From: Hydrogenophaga sp.
GTDB taxonomy: Bacteria > Pseudomonadota > Gammaproteobacteria > Burkholderiales > Burkholderiaceae_C
Direction of reading: 5' to 3'
Assembly (NCBI GenBank): GCA_016790705.1
Contig: JAEUOT010000043.1
Span: 1 to 64,000, forward strand
Length of the DNA stretch: 64,000 bases
Below, in pieces: positions 48,180 to 54,919 of the stretch; the stretch's first letter is position 1, and the number at the start of each line of letters is the position of its first letter. The position numbers were made by a program, and so were the translations under genes. A model generated the notes under the pieces. It saw only the letters and a program-made list of their open reading frames with translations. It had not been told where the DNA came from and made no database searches.

Positions 48180-49280
48180 TCAGCGGGTCGGATGAATGTC
48201 GGTTGACGGTGTGGGTTGCTGGCGAGTTTGCCGTTGATCGGTTTGTGGCGTCGGGTGTTGCCTAGTCTCTTGCGGCCTCTCGGGTTTCGTCTGCGCATCG
48301 GCCGCCTTGTTTGAATCGGACACGCCCCTCACGAAGCTGGCGATGTGTTTCGCCAGTTGCCTGTCCGTCGCCTGCCCAGAGCCGGCGAGGGCCAGACCGA
48401 TCTGCACCCAGGCATCCACCGCATCAGCCCTTGAGGCATGCAGCTTCGGCCCTTCGGTTCCGCTGGATCGGACCTTGCGCAAGCGTCCATCCTCTTGTGC
48501 CTTCAGTCGCCATAACTGATCGGGTTGGTGGAACTTGGCACGAGTGACTTGCCGTGTGGCCTCCGCCTCGACGCCGTAGCCTCGCAACTTTTCCGCGAAG
48601 GTTTCGCGCCAGCGGTGCAGGTCGTTCTTGCGTGGGTTGAGGCGCTTGCCCAGCCTGGACACGGCGCGCAAGCTGATGTGCACGTGCGGGTTGGCCTGGT
48701 GGTCGTGCAGCACCATGACGTATTTGTGGTCGGCCAGTTCGGCCTGCGCAAACTCCCGCGCGGCGCGTTGCACGATCAGCGGATCGGTGCCGCGCGGCAT
48801 CGATAGCATGATGTTGAAGGCCTCGCGCCGCTGACCTGGCTCAGCGTCCTCAGGGATGCGCGCGCCGCCCAGGCGCCACTCATCGGCCAGGTGGTGCAGG
48901 CTGTCTTTGCCTTGCATGGTCTCACCGCGCTGGTCTTCGATCTCCAGCCGTCCGTTTTTGCTGATGTACCGAAAGTGCGCCGCAATGGCGGCCATGCTCC
49001 GCCCTCCCCCGGTGACCTTGACCATGACCTGAGGGGCACGCCGAACGACGGTGGCTTCGATGCGCTGGCGGATGGCGTTGGCACGATGGTGTGCGCCCGA
49101 AGCGCCCAGCTTGAGCTGGGGACGAACCTGGACGATGCGGTTGCCCGGGTAGAACAGGCGGTCGCCCCAAGTGATGAGGATGCCGTCAACGTCGGGGGCA
49201 TGGGGAGCGCTGGTCAGGGTCGAGGGCATGGACGAAGTGCCAGACAAGGCAGCGCTTGGGCCGCCGGTGGGCTTTTTCAT
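48180..49280 (-). CDS. Relaxase, MobA/VirD2 (MOB_P-like) family
   Basis: 366 residues. Motif I with the probable catalytic tyrosine is HFRYISKNG (about residue 104); motif III is HDHQANPHVHISLRAV (about 194-209), with the metal-binding histidines. The C-terminal 60 residues are Gln, Pro and Thr-rich and may carry the secretion signal. It nicks oriT, stays bound to the 5' end and is exported through VirD4. It overlaps mobC by 4 bp (ATGA). Its 3' end faces the restriction island. Confidence 0.87.
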   Translation of the reverse strand: MKKPTGGPSAALSGTSSMPSTLTSAPHAPDVDGILITWGDRLFYPGNRIVQVRPQLKLGASGAHHRANAIRQRIEATVVRRAPQVMVKVTGGGRSMAAIAAHFRYISKNGRLEIEDQRGETMQGKDSLHHLADEWRLGGARIPEDAEPGQRREAFNIMLSMPRGTDPLIVQRAAREFAQAELADHKYVMVLHDHQANPHVHISLRAVSRLGKRLNPRKNDLHRWRETFAEKLRGYGVEAEATRQVTRAKFHQPDQLWRLKAQEDGRLRKVRSSGTEGPKLHASRADAVDAWVQIGLALAGSGQATDRQLAKHIASFVRGVSDSNKAADAQTKPERPQETRQHPTPQTDQRQTRQQPTPSTDIHPTR

Positions 49281-49873
49281 GGTCGGCTCCTTAGGGTGCG
49301 CGCCTGACTTCGTAGGGCTGTTGGTGAAGCGATAGGTCTGCGTGGCTGCAGGTCGGCCAAGGCACGCGAGACATGGTCAAGGTGGCGGCGCACGTCACGG
49401 GCCAGCGTTTCGAGCATGCCGACGTAGGGGCGGATGGGCTCCACATCGCCACGGCGCAACAACGCGTTCAGCTGGTAGAGGCGGTGACAGAAGTGGGCTA
49501 GTTCGTCCGTGGATGCAGTGAGCGCCTGCAAGGTCTGTGCGTGCCCTCTTCCGTCCAGCACTGCCGGCACGCCCGCCACCAGGGCAGCCACGTAGTCACC
49601 GTTGGCCATGCCCGCCCGCTTCGCGGCCTGCAGCGTCGCGGCGGCGTCTTCAGACCGCATGCGCAGGCACAGGCGTGTGCGAACGGCAGGATCGGTCTGG
49701 ACAGGTGTGCGACAGGCCTCGGCGTTCTGCAGCGCAGGAAGCCCCAGCGCATCGACCAGCGCCTGGCGCACCAGTTGGGAAGGCGAGTGGCCGACGGCCT
49801 GTGCGCGCTCCATCAGCGTGGCTTTGAGGCCATGCAGGTCCACGCTGATGCGGTCACGTGACGAGGGTTCCAT
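49277..49873 (-). CDS. mobC: MobC-like relaxosome accessory protein
   Basis: 198 residues from the ATG at 49873 (AGGAG 8 bases upstream). The N-terminus is a ribbon-helix-helix type DNA-binding part (RISVDLHGLKATLMERAQAVG), and the later half has the MobC helical pattern (ELAHFCHRLYQLNALLRRGDVEP, LARDVRRHLDHV). It would bind near nic and open the DNA for the relaxase. It is first in a two-gene unit, divergent from the stb-like genes across the probable oriT. Confidence 0.82.
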   Translation of the reverse strand: MEPSSRDRISVDLHGLKATLMERAQAVGHSPSQLVRQALVDALGLPALQNAEACRTPVQTDPAVRTRLCLRMRSEDAAATLQAAKRAGMANGDYVAALVAGVPAVLDGRGHAQTLQALTASTDELAHFCHRLYQLNALLRRGDVEPIRPYVGMLETLARDVRRHLDHVSRALADLQPRRPIASPTALRSQARTLRSRP

Positions 49874-50056
49874 AACGAGTCTCCTGACGACGATTCCCCC
49901 CTGGGTGAGCGTGTCAGACAACCGGCGCCACCGCGCCTATCTCTGCACTCACCCATGAACCCAGTATTGGTCTGAATCGAGGCTCTGATGCCGCTGGATT
50001 TGGGTCCGAATCCAGCAGGCGAACAGGCGCCAGGCGGATTGAAGATGAGCACGTAC
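49874..50056. other. Probable origin of transfer region
   Basis: The divergent gap between mobC and the stbA-like gene, the usual site of oriT next to a MOB_P relaxase. It contains the strong 24-bp palindrome at 49993-50016, a weaker copy of it at 49965-49983, and a TATCTCTGC at 49938-49946 that resembles the IncP-type nic core TATCCTGC with one extra base. The exact nic site is not certain. Confidence 0.45.
49993..50016. promoter_or_regulatory. Shared element operator, copy 3 (upstream of mobC)
   Basis: The best copy: perfect arms GCTGGATT and AATCCAGC around an 8-base centre whose GG and CC also pair, so 11 of 12 positions are symmetric. It is 120 bp upstream of mobC and about 160 bp upstream of the stbA-like gene. 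A degenerate copy (TTGGTCTGAATCGAGG) lies at about 49967-49982. Confidence 0.65.
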
Positions 50057-50170
50057 CGATCAGCACCGCTCAGGACGTGAGCAGACAGCGCGAGCAGTGA
50101 TCAGAAGGCAAACAACCACTGCACTAACCGATCAGCAATTGACGAACAACCGGCCAACGCCTGACCAGAA
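50057..50170 (+). repeat. Iteron-like 9-bp direct repeats upstream of stbA-like gene
   Basis: The motif YGANCAGNN recurs in one orientation: CGATCAGCA (50057), CGCTCAGGA (50067), TGAGCAGAC (50078), CGAGCAGTG (50091), TGATCAGAA (50098), CGATCAGCA (50129) and TGACCAGAA (50162). The first three are 10-11 bp apart, one helical turn. An exact 11-bp repeat ACCGATCAGCA is at 50055 and 50127. In R388, StbA binds 9-bp direct repeats at the same place, so these may be the sites for the next gene's product. Confidence 0.55.
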
Positions 50171-50178
50171 ACTGAACG

Positions 50179-50598
50179 ATGAAACTGGTTCCAACCGATC
50201 CACCGGGCAGAAGCTCCCGCAAGGCCAAGCGCTTCGCGCAGGACATGCGGGAGCTGCGCACCCAGGGCTACACCTTCGAGGCGATCCGCATGGCCTTGGC
50301 TGCGGTCGGCGTGCACGTGAGCAACGCGACCGTGCAGCGCGAAGTGGCCAGGGTCACCAAAGCAGCGTCCAGTGCGCAGGGCGCGTGCTCGGGTGTGCGC
50401 CCAGATGAATTGCCATCCCTCCCCAACCAGCCGCAGGTGTCGGCGGCCCCTCCACCAACCACCGCACCTCAGTCACCTCAGGTTGCATCCGTGGAACCGG
50501 ACATTCGAAGCGGCAAAGAGATCGCGGAAGCGTTCGCCAGCAGCCGGATCACCAACCCCCTGGCCCGCGCCAGGCTCAACGCAAAGGACCCGTCATGA
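50179..50598 (+). CDS. StbA-like DNA-binding protein
   Basis: 139 residues. The N-terminal 65 residues look like a helix-turn-helix (RKAKRFAQDMRELRTQGYTFEAIRMALAAVGV in part, then NATVQREVARV); the rest is Pro-rich linker and a short conserved end (IAEAFASSRITNPLARARL). This layout, an N-terminal HTH followed by a disordered tail, and the position next to oriT and upstream of a StbB-like ATPase, match StbA of IncW/IncN plasmids, which positions the plasmid and represses transfer. Overlaps the next gene by 4 bp. Confidence 0.65.
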   Translation: MKLVPTDPPGRSSRKAKRFAQDMRELRTQGYTFEAIRMALAAVGVHVSNATVQREVARVTKAASSAQGACSGVRPDELPSLPNQPQVSAAPPPTTAPQSPQVASVEPDIRSGKEIAEAFASSRITNPLARARLNAKDPS

Positions 50599-51338
50599 AA
50601 ATCGCCGTCATCAACTTCTCGGGGAACGTGGGCAAAACCACCATCGCCAGGCACCTGCTGCTGCCGCGTATCGAAGGCGCGGAGCTGTTTTCTGTGGAGA
50701 GCCTGAACGCGGGTGACGGAGAAAGTCACGCGATGCGTGGCCGGCAGTTTGGCGAACTGCAGGAACTCCTGCAGACCATGGACGGCGCGGTGGTGGACAT
50801 CGGGGCCAGCAACGTGGAAGAACTGCTTGATCTGATGCAAAAGTACCAAGGCAGCCACGAGGACTTCGATGCCTTTGTGGTTCCCACAGTGCCAGCCCTC
50901 AAGCAGCAGCAGGACACCATCGCCACTCTGGTCGACTTGGCGCGGCTGGGTGTGCCCCGGTCAAGGGTTCGGTTGGTGTTCAACATGGTGAACAGCGCCG
51001 CAGATGTCCCGGCGCACTTCGATTTGTTGCGGGCCTTCCTCAAAGCGCAGCCCATCGCCACAGAGAACATGGCCTGCTATCTGGGCCCCAACGAGGTGTA
51101 CGGGCGTATCCGGGGCCGCAATGCCGACCTCGCCACCCTGGCCCGTGACGACACCGATTACAAGGCCTTGATTGTCAAGGCCGGCGACACCGCAGAAAAG
51201 CTCGCACTGGCACAGAAGCTGGCCACACGGCGGCTGGCGGTTGGGGTGTTGCCGCAGCTGGATGCCTGCTTTGCAGCGCTCGGTCTGGCCGAGAGCGCCG
51301 CCAGCAACGTGGTGCCGCTGGCACGGCAGGCACAGTGA
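50595..51338 (+). CDS. StbB/TraL-like P-loop ATPase
   Basis: 247 residues. A deviant ParA-type Walker A opens the protein (INFSGNVGKTTIARHLLLP, residues 6-24), and a VVDIGASNVEEL stretch takes the place of Walker B. It resembles StbB of R388 and TraL of pKM101, which act with StbA-like or TraM-like partners in plasmid localisation and conjugation. Overlaps both neighbours by 4 bp, so the three genes form one translational unit. Confidence 0.75.
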   Translation: MKIAVINFSGNVGKTTIARHLLLPRIEGAELFSVESLNAGDGESHAMRGRQFGELQELLQTMDGAVVDIGASNVEELLDLMQKYQGSHEDFDAFVVPTVPALKQQQDTIATLVDLARLGVPRSRVRLVFNMVNSAADVPAHFDLLRAFLKAQPIATENMACYLGPNEVYGRIRGRNADLATLARDDTDYKALIVKAGDTAEKLALAQKLATRRLAVGVLPQLDACFAALGLAESAASNVVPLARQAQ

Positions 51339-51805
51339 GCGACCTGGTCACGGTCCGAGAAGAGCTGATGGCCGTGGCCATCGGCGATCTGGGCACGTTG
51401 CTGGATAGGTTTGAGAAATTGGCACCTCAACTGGAAGCGAGCCGCATGGAGTTGCAGAGTACCAGCACCGACCTGGCGGAGAAGGTCGAGGCGTATTCAA
51501 AACGCATGGATGAGATCACCGAGAACGCGAAGCTGCAGGCGGTGAAACACATCGCCCGCCGTGCTGACGAAATGGCACGGGGGACTGTGGACACACAGAC
51601 CCGGGCCATGGAGGAAGCGGCACGAGTGGTGTTCCGCAATGAAGTCGGCCCCACCCTGCAGCGGGTGACCTTGCCGCTCCAGGAAATGGCGAATCTGGCT
51701 CGGAAAGGCGCACGCCCCTGGGAAGGGTGGCTGCTGCACGCAGCAACAGCGGTGCTTTCTTCGGCCATCAGCTGGGCAATGGCCGCCTGGCTGTGGCTTC
51801 GGTGA
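51335..51805 (+). CDS. StbC/TraM-like membrane-anchored protein
   Basis: 156 residues. Most of the protein is amphipathic helix or coiled coil (residues 15-125), and the last 20 residues are one membrane segment (LHAATAVLSSAISWAMAAWLWL), giving a tail-anchored layout as in TraM of pKM101. It ends the stb-like operon. A membrane tether for the StbAB complex is a reasonable guess. Convergent with the DUF932 gene, with a strong inverted repeat between them. Confidence 0.65.
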   Translation: MSDLVTVREELMAVAIGDLGTLLDRFEKLAPQLEASRMELQSTSTDLAEKVEAYSKRMDEITENAKLQAVKHIARRADEMARGTVDTQTRAMEEAARVVFRNEVGPTLQRVTLPLQEMANLARKGARPWEGWLLHAATAVLSSAISWAMAAWLWLR

Positions 51806-51875
51806 GAAGCCACCTTGGCCGAGAACGCGCGAGCCGGCGCCGGCCAGCGAGCGCGTTTCGGATTTTCCGCCCGGC

Positions 51876-51909
51876 TCATCACACCGCCCTGTGATGGGCA
51901 GTGTGATGA
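51876..51909. terminator. Strong inverted repeat between convergent genes
   Basis: Arms of 14 bases (TCATCACACCGCCC and GGGCAGTGTGATGA) with one mismatch around a 6-base loop. There is no T-run on either side, so it may be a two-way terminator of the weak type or an RNA stability element for the stb-like (plus) and DUF932 (minus) transcripts. Confidence 0.55.
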
Positions 51910-51918
51910 GGGATCAGT

Positions 51919-52779
51919 TCAAGCCTTGAGCTTGCGCATCTCTTCGGCCAGCACCCACAGCGCCCGGTTCAGGCTCACGCTGCGGTCAATACTGGCCACC
52001 GGCCGGGTGTGCATCCGCCGGCCCTTGGCGCCCCTGCCCGGCTGGCCACCCTTAAGCGCGTTCTCCTGCACCCGCTGGAACGTGGCCCACAGGCTATTGC
52101 CGCAGTCTTCCGGCCGGCGGGCTTCGATCAGCTGTTCGGCGGTCACCGGTGCGGGTGGTTCACCCTCCCCACGTTCACCGTAGCGCAGCGCCAGGGCGGC
52201 GGTGGCAAAGACCCGCTGTTCGTCGTACTGGAGGCTCAGGGCTTTCATGCCGTCGGTGCTGGCGTCCACGGCGTCGAAGTCATCCAGCACGCGGAACGCG
52301 CCTTCGATCACCTCGTCGCGGATGTTGCCCTTGTGCGGGATGCGAATGTCGTTCGCCACGTCACCGACCACCAGACCGTTGCAGCAGACAAACCGGAACT
52401 GACCCGCGAGCATCTGGTAACTGCTGGCGCCGTCGTGACTGTTGATCAGGATGATCTCGTTAGCCTCGGGCCGGGTGTTCACCTGCCCGGCGTGGCGCAT
52501 GCGGATCATGTGCTTGGTGAACTCGGTCTTGCCTTCGATGCGGCTCTTGCTCTGGGCCACCATGAAGGGCTCAAAGCCTTCGTGGCGCAGACCGCGCAGC
52601 ACGTCGATGGTGGGGATGTAGGTGTAACGCTCGGAACGGCTGCCGTGTTTGCCTTCGGCAAAGATGGACGGCGCGGCCCGGCGCATCTGGTCTTCGGCCA
52701 GCGGGGTTTCGCTGCGGATCACGAAGGTGTTCTGGCCGAATCGGGCGGCCAGACGCGGGGAATGGGCGGTCGAGATCAT
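51919..52779 (-). CDS. DUF932 protein (phage/plasmid-like)
   Basis: 286 residues. Family landmarks are visible: YTYIPTIDVLRGLRHEGFEPFMVAQSKSR (in part), FTKHMIRMRHA, EIILINSHDGASSYQMLAGQFRFVCCNGLVVG. DUF932 proteins are common in the leading regions of plasmids and ICEs, next to ssb and radC; their function is not known. Stops near the inverted repeat and is 70 bp downstream of ssb on the same strand. Confidence 0.88.
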   Translation of the reverse strand: MISTAHSPRLAARFGQNTFVIRSETPLAEDQMRRAAPSIFAEGKHGSRSERYTYIPTIDVLRGLRHEGFEPFMVAQSKSRIEGKTEFTKHMIRMRHAGQVNTRPEANEIILINSHDGASSYQMLAGQFRFVCCNGLVVGDVANDIRIPHKGNIRDEVIEGAFRVLDDFDAVDASTDGMKALSLQYDEQRVFATAALALRYGERGEGEPPAPVTAEQLIEARRPEDCGNSLWATFQRVQENALKGGQPGRGAKGRRMHTRPVASIDRSVSLNRALWVLAEEMRKLKA

Positions 52780-52848
52780 GGTGATGCTCCTGAGAACGTA
52801 AACAAGAAGAGAAGAAGGCCGGGCGGCCGAACCGCCCGGTGTGCTGCG

Positions 52849-53292
52849 TCAGGCGTGCGCCGGCTGGCGGTCGTTGCGGGCCTTGCGGCTGCTGCCCTGG
52901 GCGGCTGCAGGTGGATCACCCGCGCCCTCACGCGAACGGCGGGCTTCGCCTTCGGCCTTGCTGTCCAGGTAGTCGATTTCGTCCACGGTGAACGCCAGCC
53001 CGTAGACCTCGACGCCGTCACTGTCCTGGTAGTTGTTGTTGCGCACCCGCCCGACGATGTTCACGTGCGAGCCCTTGCCCAAGTACTCGGCCGCGTGTTC
53101 GGCCTGTTTGGACCACAGCGTCCACTGGATCGCGGTGGCCTCCTCGGAACGCTCTTCGCCGCTGCCCCGGCGGCTGTTGCTGATGGCGGTCAGCACCGCC
53201 TTGGCGACCTTGCCTTCGCGCCCGTTGACGAATTCGAGCTTGACGGCACCGGCCAGGTGCGCGTGACGCTGGATGACTTGAACATTGGCCAT
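52849..53292 (-). CDS. ssb: Single-stranded DNA-binding protein
   Basis: 147 residues. The OB-fold core is present (AVLTAISN, TAIQWTLWSKQAEHAAEYLGKGSHVNIVGRVRNN in part, GVEVYGLAFTVDEIDYL), followed by a short charged tail. The usual acidic SSB tip (DDDIPF) is missing, the end being NDRQPAHA, so it may not recruit the host's SSB partners. It would coat the transferred strand in the recipient. GGAGTTCCACC precedes the ATG. A palindrome-rich leader lies upstream. Confidence 0.85.
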   Translation of the reverse strand: MANVQVIQRHAHLAGAVKLEFVNGREGKVAKAVLTAISNSRRGSGEERSEEATAIQWTLWSKQAEHAAEYLGKGSHVNIVGRVRNNNYQDSDGVEVYGLAFTVDEIDYLDSKAEGEARRSREGAGDPPAAAQGSSRKARNDRQPAHA

Positions 53293-53991
53293 GGTGGAAC
53301 TCCTTGCAAGAGCGACCAGCCGGACCCCGATCCGGGCTCCTCAAAACTGATCCTCTCGCTCGGACTCCCTCGCTCCCGCCCACGGGCGGGCGGGGGGTGG
53401 GCAAGGCCCCTTCCCTCGGGAAGGGGTGGGGGATGGGGACACCTTGCAGCACGAAACAGTGAGCCTGTCACCTGGCCCACCGCTGAAAGATCCCCCCACA
53501 AGTCCCCCTCACCTGTGGATGGGGGCGCCGTGGGGGGATTGCGGTGGGCCCAATGGCGCACGCGCTGCCCACACCTCTTCGGGCGACCAGCGCAGCGCAG
53601 GCGCCCGGCTGAACTGAGCAGCGGCGACTCTGCGGACGGCGTGACACCAAGCGCAGCGACTGGCGCGGCGTTCGAGCCGGTGCGATCACTCCAGTGGTTT
53701 ACTGACTCCGACATTCCCAGCGGCCCGGCTTCGGGCATGGCGGGTGACCGGGGGGACGATCTGGCGGACGGGACGGGACCACAGCGCAGCGGCGGGAGTG
53801 GACCGACCGTCAGTTCGTCCAGCGGGCTCGTTCCCGCGCAGCGGGAAGGAAACCAGACTGCGATCCCTGGGCACGGGCAAGGGCCGCTGTCCAAGATCAG
53901 CCGGCGCTGCCGGCCATGCTCTGCCCTCCCCTGCGCTCGTGCGAAGCGCGCTGTTCAAGAACAAGAAAAATGGGGCCGAAGGCCCCAGGGG
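53293..53991. other. Palindrome-rich non-coding leader upstream of ssb
   Basis: 699 bp without a supported gene; open frames across it translate to Pro/Arg/Gly-rich low-complexity text. It holds several perfect palindromes: CCCGCCC/GGGCGGG (53375-53390), CCCCTTCCC/GGGAAGGGG (53407-53426) and a larger nested hairpin around 53489-53540 with arms TCCCCCCAC and GTGGGGGGA. The radC terminator is at the right end. Such folding in single strands could make a promoter active on the incoming strand; see findings. Confidence 0.5.
53966..53987 (-). terminator. Rho-independent terminator of radC
   Basis: On the minus strand, TGGGGCC and GGCCCCA pair over a 3-base TTC loop and are followed by TTTTT. It begins 5 bases after the radC stop codon. 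Confidence 0.85.
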
Positions 53992-54528
53992 TTACGCAAG
54001 GCCGATTTCGGCCATCGAGCAGATAACGTCGCCAGCGACGATGAAATGGTCGAGCACCCGCACATCGACCAGCGCCGCCGCCTGCTTGATCGTCTGCGTC
54101 AGATGTTCGTCGGCACGCGACGGACGGGCCTCACCGCTGGGGTGGTTGTGCACAAGGACCAAGGCAGAGCTGTTGCGCAGCAGCGCATCGCGCACCACCT
54201 CACGCGGGTAGACCGATGTCTGGCTCACCGTGCCACGGAACATCTCGACGTAGTCCAGCACGCGGTTCTGCGAGTTCAGGTGCACCACGGCAAACACCTC
54301 ATGCGGCAGGCTTCCCAGCCGGGCGCGCAGAAAATCCTTCACCACGGCGGGCGAGTCCATCAGGTCGCTGCCACGCACCTGGGCTGCCAGCAACCGCTGC
54401 GCCGCCAGCAGCACCTCGTCGGCCTCTGCCGGCCGGTACTGCCCGGTCACATCGCGGATAAGAAAGCCTCCCGCCCCAGCGGGCACCGACAGGAGGGAAT
54501 CGAGGGAAGAGAACAGATCGTGCTGCAT
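53992..54528 (-). CDS. radC: RadC-like JAB/MPN domain protein
   Basis: 178 residues from the ATG at 54528 (GGAG upstream). The JAMM metal site reads LVHNHPSGEARPSRAD (about residues 125-140), preceded by VFAVVHLNSQNRVLDYVEMFRGTV (in part), typical of the RadC family. Mobile-element copies are short, as here, lacking the N-terminal helix-hairpin-helix of chromosomal RadC. The function is not repair as once thought; a metal-dependent peptidase or nuclease role is unproven. It has its own terminator and a leader with the 61-bp repeat. Confidence 0.88.
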   Translation of the reverse strand: MQHDLFSSLDSLLSVPAGAGGFLIRDVTGQYRPAEADEVLLAAQRLLAAQVRGSDLMDSPAVVKDFLRARLGSLPHEVFAVVHLNSQNRVLDYVEMFRGTVSQTSVYPREVVRDALLRNSSALVLVHNHPSGEARPSRADEHLTQTIKQAAALVDVRVLDHFIVAGDVICSMAEIGLA

Positions 54529-54668
54529 GACCAACTCCGGTGATCGGGCGGGATTGCCCGAGACCGGAACCGGCACGCCGCAGCGCAGCAGTCACAGGTT
54601 CGAAGACGGCCGGCAGGCCGCAAGCGCATGAAATGCGCGCAGACCTTGACGGCGAGAACGGTGTGCAA

Positions 54669-54729
54669 GGATGAAGGGAACAGCAAGCCAGCCCCACCAC
54701 ACCTGCAGGCGTGAGGCAGGCAAGCGCAG
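54669..54729 (-). repeat. 61-bp direct repeat, copy 1
   Basis: Matches 57368-57428 in most positions, beginning GGATGAAGGG and including AGCAAGCCAGCCCCACCACA. It lies 141 bp upstream of the radC start, in the same orientation relative to the minus-strand genes as the other copy relative to parB. Confidence 0.8.
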
Positions 54730-54864
54730 CGCGCAGGCCGGGGCATGCCCCCGGCCGGAGGCGTCAGCGATCGGCGCCCGACAGGGTCGAGACACCGGGA
54801 CACGCGTGGCCTGGTGGCTTGATGCGCAGCACCAGAGCGCGGTCCGGCCGCGCCGGAGAGGCAC

Positions 54865-54888
54865 AAAAAATCCCGGCTGAAGCCGGGA
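54865..54888 (-). terminator. Rho-independent terminator of parB
   Basis: On the minus strand, TCCCGGC and GCCGGGA pair over a 4-base loop and are followed by TTTTTT. It lies 31 bp after the parB stop codon. Confidence 0.87.
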
Positions 54889-54919
54889 TGTGGTGGTGCA
54901 CGTCTGAACTTGTCGCTGT

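Larger units (their letters stand above)
54529..54919. other. Non-coding region upstream of radC
   Basis: 391 bp holding copy 1 of the 61-bp repeat (54669-54729) and the parB terminator (54865-54888). No gene is supported; a minus frame across the repeat contains a peptide shared with the second copy but has no start signal. Confidence 0.5.

Noticed and set aside
53190-53894. Long minus-strand open frame upstream of ssb
   Set aside because: The translation is Pro/Arg/Gly-rich text produced by palindromic GC-rich DNA, has no ribosome-binding site and overlaps the ssb start.
54592-54864. Minus-strand frame over the 61-bp repeat encoding a VWWGWLA peptide, with a sister at 57327-57569
   Set aside because: No start signal, differing lengths and frames outside the repeat; better explained as a non-coding repeat.
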